The notes: generated from the letters alone by a model not told the origin. 13,708 bases of DNA from Deltaproteobacteria bacterium (GCA_013202445.1 JABMRW010000058.1:1-13708); one strand, 5' to 3'; numbered from the stretch's first letter, positions 6,107 through 13,610 are shown. Numbers and translations: made by a program.

Positions 6107-8010
6107 AAGCAACCGGGCTCCCAGGTGTAGCCGCGACTTTCCAGAAAATAAAAAAACACGCCCAGGCGCGCTGGCAGGAGCTTCAAAAGGCCAGGGCGGT
6201 GATTATGGTCGGCTCCGCCACCTGCGGCCGGGCCGCCGGGGCTCTGGAAGTGCTCCGGGCATTCAAAAACGAGCTAAAAAAGCACAACCTGGACTGCCCC
6301 GTTATCGAAGTCGGCTGCATGGGGCACTGCTACGCCGAGCCGATAGTTATCATAGCTAAGCCGGGCTATCCCTCCATCGTCTACCAGCGAGTCAACCCGG
6401 TGATTGCCCAGAGGCTGGTCAGGGAATTTATCCTGGGTGATAACCCCTGCCTTGAGTTCGTCCTCGGCGCTCTGGAGGAAAATAAGCTGGTCCCCGGCCT
6501 GGCCGATTTCCCCCGCGCCCAATTCGAGCAAAAGGTCATCCTCAAGAACTGCGGGCATATAGACCCGGAAGATATAGACCATTATATCGCCAGCGGCGGC
6601 TATTCGGCTTTGGTAAAAGCCCTCCAGCTAAAGCCGGAACAAATTATTAACGAGGTCAAAAAATCGGGCTTAAGGGGCCGGGGCGGCGCCGGCTTTGCCA
6701 CCGGGGAGAAGTGGGCAACCTGCCGCCATGCCCCCGGTAAGCCCAGGTATGTCATCTGTAATGGGGACGAGGGCGACCCCGGCGCCTTCATGGACCGGGC
6801 TATCCTGGAGAGTGACCCCCACTCCGTGATTGAGGGCATGCTCATTGCCGGCTACGCCGTCGGCGCCGGCCACGGCTATATCTATGTCCGCGCCGAATAC
6901 CCCCTGGCGGTGCAAAGAACCCGGCTGGCCCTTAGCCAGGCGAGAAAGCTCAACCTGCTGGGCAAAAATATACTGGGCGGCGATTTCAGCTTTGATATTA
7001 AACTCTTTCAGGGCTCGGGCGCCTTCGTCTGCGGCGAAGAAACCGCCCTCATCGCCTCGCTGGAGGGGCAAGCGGGCACCCCAAGTCACCGCCCACCCTA
7101 TCCCGCCGTCAGCGGCCTGGAGGGCAAGCCCACCCTCATTAATAATGTCAAGACGCTGGCTTTTATCCGCCATATAGTTGATAAGGGAGCTAAATGGTTT
7201 ACCGGCATCGGCACTAAAAATAGCCCCGGTACGGCCGTTTTCGCCCTTGCCGGCAAGGTGGTCAACACCGGGCTGACCGAAGTCCCCATGGGCACCACCC
7301 TGCGCCAGGTCATCTTTGACGTTGGCAGCGGTATTCCCGGGGGCAAGCCCTTCAAGGCGGTGCAGATAGGCGGCCCCTCCGGCGGCTGCCTGCCCGAATC
7401 GGCTCTGGATTTGCCCATTGACTTTGACTCCCTCGCCAAGGCCGGGGCGATGATGGGCTCCGGCGGCATGATTGTCCTTGACCAAGACGACTGCATGGTG
7501 GAGATAGCCCGCTATTTTCTGGAGTTCACCCAGCGCGAGTCCTGTGGCAAGTGTACTTTTTGCCGCCTGGGGACAAAGCAGATGCTGGAAATCTTAAGCG
7601 AATTTACCCGGGGCAAGGGAAAGCTCAAAGACCTGGATACGCTTACCGGGCTGGCCGAGGATATAAAAGCGGGCTCACTCTGCGGCCTGGGCAGGACGGC
7701 GCCCAACCCGGTGCTGACCAACCTGCGCTATTTCCGCGACGAGTACGAGGCCCACATCAGGGAGGGACGGTGCCCGGCGCTGATGTGCCAGGAGCTCATC
7801 GCCTACTACATCATACCGGAGAAGTGCGAGCTTACCTGCGACGCCTGCGTCGGCAACTGCACTGTGGAAGCCATATCCAGCCACCCCAAGAAGAGATATA
7901 AAATCATCGACCAGGAAAAGTGCGTCAAGTGCGGCACCTGCCTTACCGCCTGCCCGCCGCAGTACAACGCTATAGTCAAGCTGTCACCGCCAACCGAGGT
8001 GCCGAAATGA
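6103..8010 (+). CDS. nuoF: NuoF/HydB-like NADH-binding flavoprotein with extra Fe-S domains
   Basis: NADH- and FMN-binding subunit of 635 residues, longer than NuoF of complex I (about 440) because it has HydB/HoxF-like additions. An N-terminal thioredoxin-like domain (about 30-110) has Cys41 and GCMGHC (Cys72, Cys76). The core shows the NADH loop GRGGAGFATGEKW (192-204), the FMN segment GDEGDPGAFMDR (221-232), GEETALIASLEG (311-322) and the N3-type [4Fe-4S] site ESCGKCTFC (Cys481, 484, 487) with Cys527. The C-terminus is a two-cluster ferredoxin: Cys575, 579, 582, 586 with atypical CX3CX2CX3C spacing, and Cys607, 610, 613, 617 with normal spacing. The GTG start overlaps the nuoE stop. It would accept electrons from NADH or pass them to NAD, linked through NuoE and the NuoG-like protein. 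Confidence 0.93.
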   Translation: MKATGLPGVAATFQKIKKHAQARWQELQKARAVIMVGSATCGRAAGALEVLRAFKNELKKHNLDCPVIEVGCMGHCYAEPIVIIAKPGYPSIVYQRVNPVIAQRLVREFILGDNPCLEFVLGALEENKLVPGLADFPRAQFEQKVILKNCGHIDPEDIDHYIASGGYSALVKALQLKPEQIINEVKKSGLRGRGGAGFATGEKWATCRHAPGKPRYVICNGDEGDPGAFMDRAILESDPHSVIEGMLIAGYAVGAGHGYIYVRAEYPLAVQRTRLALSQARKLNLLGKNILGGDFSFDIKLFQGSGAFVCGEETALIASLEGQAGTPSHRPPYPAVSGLEGKPTLINNVKTLAFIRHIVDKGAKWFTGIGTKNSPGTAVFALAGKVVNTGLTEVPMGTTLRQVIFDVGSGIPGGKPFKAVQIGGPSGGCLPESALDLPIDFDSLAKAGAMMGSGGMIVLDQDDCMVEIARYFLEFTQRESCGKCTFCRLGTKQMLEILSEFTRGKGKLKDLDTLTGLAEDIKAGSLCGLGRTAPNPVLTNLRYFRDEYEAHIREGRCPALMCQELIAYYIIPEKCELTCDACVGNCTVEAISSHPKKRYKIIDQEKCVKCGTCLTACPPQYNAIVKLSPPTEVPK

Positions 8011-8663
8011 AAACGGTATCTTTAACCATCGACGGCAAAGAAATAAAAGCCCCTGGAGGGGAGAGTGTCCTCTGGGCGGCGCTGGATAGCAGTATCTATA
8101 TACCCCATCTCTGCGCCCGGCATGATAATTCGGCCCCGGATGCCTCCTGCCGGCTGTGCTGGGTGGAAATAGAGGGCAGGCTCAAGCCGGTCACCGCCTG
8201 CACCGAAACAGTAGCGGAAGGCATGGTGGTAAACACCCGGGGTGCGGCGGCTCTAAGGCTGGCGCGCACCGCCCTGGAGTTACTTTTAGCCAGCAATGTG
8301 GTGGACTGCGCCAACTGCGCCAGGAGCGGTGCCTGCGAGCTGCAAAAGATAGCCGCCCACCTCAAGGTCAAGCTTAAAACAAGACGTTTTAAGAAGATTT
8401 TACGCAACCTAGAAGTGGACTCCAGCAGCCCGCTCTTTATCTATGACCCCAACAAGTGCGTCCTCTGCGGCCAGTGTATCCGGGTCTGCCGCCAGCGTCT
8501 GGGCATCGGCGCCCTCGGTTTCGCCCACCGCGGCTTTAACCGCAGAATGACCACCTTTGGTGACGAACCTATCGGCCAGTCCGAGTGCCAGAACTGCGGT
8601 GATTGCGTGGCCGCCTGCCCCACCGGCGCTCTCTGCTTCAAAGCGGCGGCGGCAAAGCTTTAG
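8007..8663 (+). CDS. Short NuoG/HoxU-like iron-sulfur subunit
   Basis: An iron-sulfur electron carrier of 218 residues corresponding only to the N-terminal part of NuoG, as in HoxU of NAD-linked hydrogenases; the large molybdopterin-like domain is absent. A plant-type [2Fe-2S] domain has Cys36, 48, 51 and 65. The next segment has Cys101, 104 and 110 in the order of the His-ligated NuoG cluster, but Asn97 occupies the expected His position. The C-terminal ferredoxin domain has two CX2CX2CX3C sites (Cys151-161 and Cys194-204). The ATG overlaps the nuoF stop (ATGA) and has GAGGTG upstream, so longer in-frame starts inside nuoF are rejected. The stop overlaps the stop of the convergent phosphohexomutase gene; no terminator is visible between them. 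The catalytic partner must be encoded elsewhere. Confidence 0.88.
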   Translation: MKTVSLTIDGKEIKAPGGESVLWAALDSSIYIPHLCARHDNSAPDASCRLCWVEIEGRLKPVTACTETVAEGMVVNTRGAAALRLARTALELLLASNVVDCANCARSGACELQKIAAHLKVKLKTRRFKKILRNLEVDSSSPLFIYDPNKCVLCGQCIRVCRQRLGIGALGFAHRGFNRRMTTFGDEPIGQSECQNCGDCVAACPTGALCFKAAAAKL

Positions 8664-10093
8664 ACCCCGGCCAGCTCCCGGCCCAGTTCCAGCAGCTTTT
8701 CCACCCGTGTCATGCTGTCGCTTTCGGCATAGATACGGAGCACCGGCTCGGTGCCGGAGAACCTGATGAGCAGCCAGCTGGTATCGGCCAGGGTGAGGTG
8801 AAAGCCGTCGGTGGTGTTTACCTTTACCACCCTAACCCCGCCAATAGATTGGGGCAAATTACCGCTGATGCGCTTGATTATCGTCTGGCGCTGGTCTTCG
8901 GGGAAGCTTAAATCCCGGCGCTGGTAGTAGTGAGGGCCGACCTGGCTGTAGAGGTAGTCCAGCAACTGCGAAGGCGTCTTGCCGGTCTGGCGCATAAAGT
9001 CCAGGAAATAGATACCGGCCAGTATGCCGTCCCGCTCCGGCATATGCCCGCGGAAGCCGTAGCCCCCGCTCTCCTCCCCCCCGATGATGGCGTTCTCAGC
9101 CACCATTACCGGGGCCACGTATTTAAACCCAACCGGCACCTCATAAACGGGCAGCTTATATATTTCGCCCAGGCGGTCAATCATGGTGGTGCTGGTGAGC
9201 GTCCTGACTAGGGCCCCCCGCTGCCCCCGAATCTCAAGCAGGTAGAGGCAGAGCATAGCAAAGACCTGGAGCTGAGTGAGAAACTGGCCTTTCTCGTCGA
9301 TGATGCCGATGCGGTCGGCATCGCCGTCGGTAGCCAAGCCAACATCCGCCCTCTGCTCCCTGACGGTTGCCGATAGCTTGGCCAGGTTAGCCGCAATCGG
9401 CTCGGGCTGTATGCCGGCGAATTGAGTGTCGCGTTCGCCGTTTATCTCGATAAGCTGGAGATATTCCCCGCCCAGGAGCCGGTTAAAGTAGCCGGCGCCG
9501 GCCCCGTACATGGGGTCGGTAACTACCTTGAGCCTGGCCTGGCGCAGCCGCTCTAGGTCGGTGAGCCTGTCCAGATGGTGGGCATATACGGGGGCAAGGT
9601 CGAGGTACTCTACCATCCCCTGTTCTAAGGCTCTGTGCAGCGGCGCTTGCTCTACCTCCCCCGTGGTCAGGGCGCGGGCGATAAGCTTTTCTATCTCGGC
9701 AGTAACCTCGGTTGAAGCGCTGGCGCCCTCTCCAGTCTTAAACTTAAAGCCGTTCCACATCGCCGTGTTATGGCTGGCGGTGATGACGATAGCTCCCCCC
9801 ACCCCCTTATCCACAACGCCGTAGCTGACCACCGGCGTGGGGGTAGCCTTGGGACATAGATAGACCTTTATGCCGTTAGCGGCGGCGACCTCGGCGGCGG
9901 CGGCGGCGAAGTCCTCCGAGGCAAGGCGGGTGTCGTAGCCGATTATCAGCCCTCTATCGGCCAGCCCCACCCCTATCAGGTAGTCGGCCACACCTTTGGC
10001 GCAGGCGCGCACATTATCCAGGGTGAAATCCTGGCCGATGATGCCCCGCCAGCCGTCGGTGCCGAATTTTATGGGATTATTGGTCAACCCCAT
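8660..10093 (-). CDS. Alpha-D-phosphohexomutase (phosphoglucomutase/phosphomannomutase)
   Basis: Cytoplasmic enzyme of 477 residues that interconverts hexose 1- and 6-phosphates through a phosphoserine, feeding glycogen, cell-surface sugar or nucleotide-sugar synthesis. All four family sites are present: catalytic Ser107 in TASHN, metal-binding DGDADR (256-261), sugar-binding GGEESGG (338-344) and phosphate-binding RFSGTEP (444-450). GEES favours glucose use over the GEMS form seen in many mannose-specific enzymes, but specificity is not certain. The start is ambiguous: the ATG at 10093 directly abuts AAAGGGG and would rely on AAGGGG 9 bases upstream inside a hairpin, while a TTG at 10087 has AAAGGGG at a good 6-base distance and gives MTNNPIKFGTDGWRG. 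It overlaps the convergent NuoG-like gene by four bases. Confidence 0.93.
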   Translation of the reverse strand: MGLTNNPIKFGTDGWRGIIGQDFTLDNVRACAKGVADYLIGVGLADRGLIIGYDTRLASEDFAAAAAEVAAANGIKVYLCPKATPTPVVSYGVVDKGVGGAIVITASHNTAMWNGFKFKTGEGASASTEVTAEIEKLIARALTTGEVEQAPLHRALEQGMVEYLDLAPVYAHHLDRLTDLERLRQARLKVVTDPMYGAGAGYFNRLLGGEYLQLIEINGERDTQFAGIQPEPIAANLAKLSATVREQRADVGLATDGDADRIGIIDEKGQFLTQLQVFAMLCLYLLEIRGQRGALVRTLTSTTMIDRLGEIYKLPVYEVPVGFKYVAPVMVAENAIIGGEESGGYGFRGHMPERDGILAGIYFLDFMRQTGKTPSQLLDYLYSQVGPHYYQRRDLSFPEDQRQTIIKRISGNLPQSIGGVRVVKVNTTDGFHLTLADTSWLLIRFSGTEPVLRIYAESDSMTRVEKLLELGRELAGV

Positions 10094-10102
10094 CCCCTTT
10101 AT

Positions 10103-10129
10103 CCCCTTCCCCTTGCTAAGGGTAAGGGG
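10103..10129 (-). promoter_or_regulatory. Strong hairpin in the leader of the phosphohexomutase gene
   Basis: Positions 10103-10114 pair with 10118-10129 over 12 positions with a single mismatch (10109 with 10123) and a 3-base loop. On the minus-strand RNA the 3' arm contains the AAGGGG that would serve the ATG start at 10093, so the fold could hide that ribosome site. It may equally be part of an intergenic repeat. Confidence 0.5.
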
Positions 10130-10143
10130 AAATTATTCTTTAG

Positions 10144-10164
10144 AAGAGGGGCTTCGCCCCTCTT
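10144..10164. repeat. Perfect 9-base-pair hairpin with TTC triloop after the HEPN gene
   Basis: AAGAGGGGC (10144-10152) and GCCCCTCTT (10156-10164) pair perfectly around TTC. It lies 13 bases past the stop of the HEPN gene and could slow or end its transcript, although only a mixed A/T stretch without a clean T run follows on that strand. Read on the minus strand, the preceding GAGTTTAAGAG and the GAA loop resemble the 128-154 part of the left repeat element, so it may be a diverged member of the same family. Confidence 0.55.
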
Positions 10165-10176
10165 AAACTCCCCTGT

Positions 10177-10890
10177 TTATTCTTTGTTGCTAGTCTGCTT
10201 TCTAAGTGCTTCCAACTGCCTTTTCCGTTCTTGGATATGGGAGCTAATAGAGTCCATTACGTATCGGATATCATCCTCGCCGACGAACTTTTCAAGGTAA
10301 CTTGAAGATTCGAAGGCAGTTGAGTATCTATTTAGAATTTTAAAGAGTATGTCAATAACCTCTTGTAGTTGTTGACGTTGTAAGGGATACTCTTTGGAAG
10401 CGATTTTACCCGTAAGAAGAAACTGGCGGTCTGTATGAGCAATTACCTTATCTCTCCAAGTGGTCAAGTTATTCACTGTTTGCTCTAACTTTTCAAGTTT
10501 CTGCCTATCCTCATTAATTTCCTTAATTGTTATCGGCTCATGAGATTTAGTCCAATGTTCGTTATAGTTCGGTTTCCGCATCATGCGCTGGCGGAAGGCT
10601 TCGGTGGAAAACATATCACAGTTTTGCTCTACGAAATTAAGAAATTTCCAAATACTTAGTGAGTCTTCATGCCTATCTAAAATTCTGGATAGAGACAACA
10701 ATGCATCATCAAGGTGTGCTTTTATAGTAAAGTTGAAGAAATGCGGAGCCTGATTGAGTTCCTTGAGGTGGCTAGATTTATATTTTTCAAGGCGCTCCCA
10801 CAAGTTCAGATGAGCACGTGCGTGTAGAGTTTCTTGGATGAGCCTATCGTAATATTTTTGGAAATATTCCTCTGCCTGAGCTAAGTCCAC
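10177..10890 (-). CDS. HEPN-domain protein, AbiU2-like (probable)
   Basis: A mostly helical, soluble protein of 237 residues. I recognise a likely HEPN fold of the AbiU2 type: DDALLSLSRILDR (61-73) in the first half and WRDKVIAHTD (145-154), where Arg146 and His152 fit the RX4-6H motif of HEPN ribonucleases. The C-terminal 30 residues are charged and probably coiled. No nucleotidyltransferase (MNT) or other antitoxin gene is adjacent. G+C is roughly 38% in sampled lines against about 60% in metK, and codon use shifts accordingly, which suggests transfer. The GTG start lies 18 bases after the metK stop with AAGGGGG 9 bases upstream, so it is probably transcribed with ahcY-metK. RNA cleavage in stress or phage defence is the family expectation; activity here is not shown. 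Confidence 0.6.
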   Translation of the reverse strand: MDLAQAEEYFQKYYDRLIQETLHARAHLNLWERLEKYKSSHLKELNQAPHFFNFTIKAHLDDALLSLSRILDRHEDSLSIWKFLNFVEQNCDMFSTEAFRQRMMRKPNYNEHWTKSHEPITIKEINEDRQKLEKLEQTVNNLTTWRDKVIAHTDRQFLLTGKIASKEYPLQRQQLQEVIDILFKILNRYSTAFESSSYLEKFVGEDDIRYVMDSISSHIQERKRQLEALRKQTSNKE

Positions 10891-10908
10891 CTTAATTTGC
10901 CCCCTTTT

Positions 10909-12114
10909 TTACTTCCCCACCTCTTTCTTTAATACCTCGGCCTTATCCATCTTTTCCCAGGGGAGGTCGAGGTCCTCGCGGCCGAAGTGCCCGTAGCAGG
11001 CGGTCTGCCGGTAGATAGGGCGGCGGAGGTCGAAGTAGCGGATTATAGCCTCCGGCCTGAGGTCGAAGTGCTTATCTATCAGCCCTAGCAAGACCTTGTA
11101 ATCAACCTTGCCGGTGCCAAAGGTCTCCAATGAGATAGACAGCGGGCGGGCAACGCCGATAGAGTAGGAAATTTGGATTTCCAGCCGCTCGGCCAGGCCG
11201 GCGGCGACGATATTCTTGGCTATGTAGCGGGCCATGTAAGCCGCCGAGCGGTCGACCTTGGTCGGGTCTTTGCCCGAAAAGGCGCCGCCGCCGTGGCGGG
11301 CCACGCTGCCGTAGGTATCGACCAGCAGCTTGCGGCCGGTAAAGCCGGTATCGGATACCGGCCCACCCATCACGAAGCGCCCGGTGGCATTGATATAGAA
11401 TTTGGTCTTGTCATCTATGAAAGAAGCCGGGATAACGGCTTTAACCACCTGCTTCATGATATCTTGTTCAATTTTAGGCTGGCTGACATCGAGGTTGTGC
11501 TGGGCTCCTATCACGATGCTGTCTATGCGCCGGGGGGTGCCGTTGCTGTATTCAACGGTTACCTGCGATTTGCCGTCGGGGCGGAGGTAGGGAAGGGTGC
11601 CGTCCTTCCTCACCTGGGCCAGGCGCCGGCAGAGCTTGTGGGCCAGGGAGATAGGCAGGGGCATAAGCTCGGGTGTTTCCCGGCAGGCAAAGCCGACCAT
11701 CATCCCCTGGTCACCAGCGCCTATCTTATCCAGTTCGTTGGCGGAAGCCGCCTTGGCCTCCCGCGATTTATCCACCCCCAGGGCGATGTCGGAGGACTGC
11801 TCCTTGATAGATACCATCACCCCGCAGGACTGATAGTCAAAGCCATATTCGGGGTAGCTATAGCCGGCGTCGCGGACAACCTCCCGCACCACGCCGGGGA
11901 TTTCAACATAGCAGCCGGTGGTAATCTCACCCAGCACAATTACCAGGCCGTTGGTTACCGCCGTCTCGCAGGCCACCCGGGCGTAGGGGTCTTTGGCCAG
12001 GATAGTGTCGAGGATGGCGTCCGATATCTGGTCGCAGAGCTTATCGGGATGCCCCTCGGTAACCGATTCTGAAGTAAGCATATAGGCTGGCGAACTACTA
12101 AAACTGCTTGGCAT
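10909..12114 (-). CDS. metK: S-adenosylmethionine synthetase MetK
   Basis: Makes S-adenosylmethionine from methionine and ATP, releasing phosphate and pyrophosphate; cytoplasmic, with Mg and K needed in the family. The 401 residues carry the ATP motif GHPDK (21-25), GAGDQGMMVGFA (132-143), RFVMGGPVSDTGFTGRK (246-262), the P-loop-like GGGAFSGKDPTKVDRSAAY (275-293) and the C-terminal ACYGHFGRED. The length is usual. A Ser-rich 11-residue leader precedes the conserved AYMLTSESVTEGHPDK; the start at 12114 is supported by AAGGAG placed right after the ahcY stop, whereas the internal ATG at residue 12 has no ribosome site. Eleven bases separate it from ahcY, forming a methyl-cycle operon. Confidence 0.97.
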   Translation of the reverse strand: MPSSFSSSPAYMLTSESVTEGHPDKLCDQISDAILDTILAKDPYARVACETAVTNGLVIVLGEITTGCYVEIPGVVREVVRDAGYSYPEYGFDYQSCGVMVSIKEQSSDIALGVDKSREAKAASANELDKIGAGDQGMMVGFACRETPELMPLPISLAHKLCRRLAQVRKDGTLPYLRPDGKSQVTVEYSNGTPRRIDSIVIGAQHNLDVSQPKIEQDIMKQVVKAVIPASFIDDKTKFYINATGRFVMGGPVSDTGFTGRKLLVDTYGSVARHGGGAFSGKDPTKVDRSAAYMARYIAKNIVAAGLAERLEIQISYSIGVARPLSISLETFGTGKVDYKVLLGLIDKHFDLRPEAIIRYFDLRRPIYRQTACYGHFGREDLDLPWEKMDKAEVLKKEVGK

Positions 12115-12125
12115 TTTATCTCCTT

Positions 12126-13388
12126 CTAGGTACCCTGCTCCCAGCTGGCAAGATATCGCTTTTGCTCCAGGGTCAGCTGGTCAATAGTGATGCCCATGGA
12201 CCGGAGTTTCAAGCGGGCTACCTGTTTATCTATCTCTTCGGGCACGGGGTGAACCTTAATATCCAGGCTCTCCCGGTTTTTCACCATGTACTCCAGGCAG
12301 AGGGCCTGGTTGGCAAAGCTCATGTCCATGACGCTGGCGGGGTGTCCTTCGGCGGCGGACAGGTTAACCAGCCTGCCCTCGGCCAGTAAATAGAGGTGGC
12401 GGCCGTCCTTTAGAGTGTACTCGTCAACCAGCGGCCTTATCTGGCGCTTACTCTTAGCCATACTCTCCAGGACGGGAATATTTATCTCCACGTTAAAATG
12501 GCCGCTGTTGGCGATGATAGCGCCGTCCTTCATCACCTCCAGGGAGGCTTTATCGATGACATGTATATCACCGGTAATGGTAATAAAAATATCGCCCAGT
12601 CTGGCGGCTTCGGCGATGGGCATCACCCGGTAGCCGTCCATGACCGCCTCCAGGGCGCGCACCGGCTTAACCTCGGCCACGATTACCTGCGAGCCCAGCC
12701 CCTTGGCCCTCAGGGCGACGCCGTGCCCACACCAGCCGTAGCCGCAGACCACCACTTTTTTGCCCGCCCAGAGGATATTGGTGGCCCGGGTGATGCCATC
12801 GATGGTGCTCTGGCCGGTTCCGTATCTATTATCAAACAGGTACTTGGTCTGGGCGTCGTTGACGGCTATTATGGGGTACTTTAGCTTCCCCGCCCCCTCC
12901 AGGCTGCGCAGGCGGATAACGCCGGTAGTCGTTTCCTCTGTCCCGCCGATGACATTAGCGATTAAATCGGCCCGTTTGGTGTGCAGGGTGGCCACCAAGT
13001 CGGCGCCGTCGTCAACGGTGAGCTGGGGTTTATTATCCAGGGCGGTATTGATGTGCTTGTAGTAGGTCTCGTCATCCTCCCCCCTGATGGCGTTAACCGG
13101 AATATCATACTCCACCAGGGCGGCGGTGACGTCGTCCTGGGTGCTTAAGGGGTTGGAAGCGCAGAGGATAACATCGGCTCCACCCTCTTTCAGGGTCAGC
13201 GCCAGGTTGGCTGTCTCGGTGGTGATATGGAGGCAGCCCGAAATCCGGATGCCTTTAAGCGGCTTCTCTTTGGCGAATCGCTCGCTGATTATCTTGATTA
13301 CCGGCATCTCGCGTGCAGCCCACTCTATGCGCTGCTTACCGGCTCCGGCCAGTGAAGGGTCTTTTATATCACTGGGAATCTTTTTCAT
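12126..13388 (-). CDS. ahcY: S-adenosylhomocysteinase AhcY, short type
   Basis: NAD-dependent enzyme splitting S-adenosylhomocysteine into adenosine and homocysteine, which removes the inhibitor of methyltransferases. The 420 residues show GCLHITTETANL (51-62), SNPLSTQDD (78-86), VNDAQTK (176-182), the NAD-binding GYGWCGHG (216-223) and NSGHFNVEI (294-302). It ends at YLASWEQGT and lacks the C-terminal KPDHYRY tail of the long bacterial and eukaryotic enzymes, so it resembles the short archaeal/Thermotoga type. AAGGA lies 5 bases before the ATG. Its start overlaps the end of the upstream small membrane-protein gene by 20 bases, and metK follows after 11 bases, so SAM synthesis and SAH recycling are produced together. 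Confidence 0.96.
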   Translation of the reverse strand: MKKIPSDIKDPSLAGAGKQRIEWAAREMPVIKIISERFAKEKPLKGIRISGCLHITTETANLALTLKEGGADVILCASNPLSTQDDVTAALVEYDIPVNAIRGEDDETYYKHINTALDNKPQLTVDDGADLVATLHTKRADLIANVIGGTEETTTGVIRLRSLEGAGKLKYPIIAVNDAQTKYLFDNRYGTGQSTIDGITRATNILWAGKKVVVCGYGWCGHGVALRAKGLGSQVIVAEVKPVRALEAVMDGYRVMPIAEAARLGDIFITITGDIHVIDKASLEVMKDGAIIANSGHFNVEINIPVLESMAKSKRQIRPLVDEYTLKDGRHLYLLAEGRLVNLSAAEGHPASVMDMSFANQALCLEYMVKNRESLDIKVHPVPEEIDKQVARLKLRSMGITIDQLTLEQKRYLASWEQGT

Positions 13389-13572
13389 TTTTATCCTTCT
13401 TCCTCCTGGACACTAACCAAATTCCCAAAGCGAGCAGTCCCAAAAAACCTATAGCACGTCCAGAGCCAACCCAAGGATCCTTGGCAATCTCAAGTGGCAG
13501 TTGGAATATTTGGAGCATAAAAATCCCGTATATAACCCAACATGCAATGATTACCCAGCCCAGTATTTTCAC
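13369..13572 (-). CDS. Small membrane protein with two predicted helices, function unknown
   Basis: A 67-residue protein of no family I recognise. Hydrophobic segments at about 3-24 (ILGWVIIACWVIYGIFMLQI) and 42-58 (AIGFLGLLALGIWLV) are joined by a short polar loop. The tail RRKKDKNEKDSQ is strongly charged and likely cytoplasmic by the positive-inside rule. The GTG at 13572 has AAGG five bases upstream and an eight-G run further up. The frame stays open to an ATG at 13653, but that would translate the repeat-element hairpin and G-quadruplex as a glycine-rich leader, so the shorter form is preferred. It overlaps ahcY by 20 bases, suggesting coupled translation. G+C is lower than in its neighbours. 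Confidence 0.6.
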   Translation of the reverse strand: MKILGWVIIACWVIYGIFMLQIFQLPLEIAKDPWVGSGRAIGFLGLLALGIWLVSRRKKDKNEKDSQ

Positions 13573-13610
13573 AACAACCTTACCCCCCCCTTTTTTTATG
13601 AGTTCTTTTT

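Noticed and set aside
6670..7485. Long open frame on the minus strand (271 codons) opposite the nuoF-like gene
   Set aside because: The conserved NADH, FMN and cluster motifs of the nuoF-like protein explain the region; the antisense frame is a codon-bias artefact.
7920..8006. N-terminal extension of the NuoG-like protein into nuoF
   Set aside because: It would overlap the second ferredoxin site of nuoF by 87 bases, while the ATG at 8007 has a ribosome site and begins at the conserved ferredoxin fold.
11173..12072. Long open frame on the plus strand (299 codons) opposite metK
   Set aside because: It is the antisense shadow of metK; the metK motifs are continuous and the antisense product has no recognisable domain.
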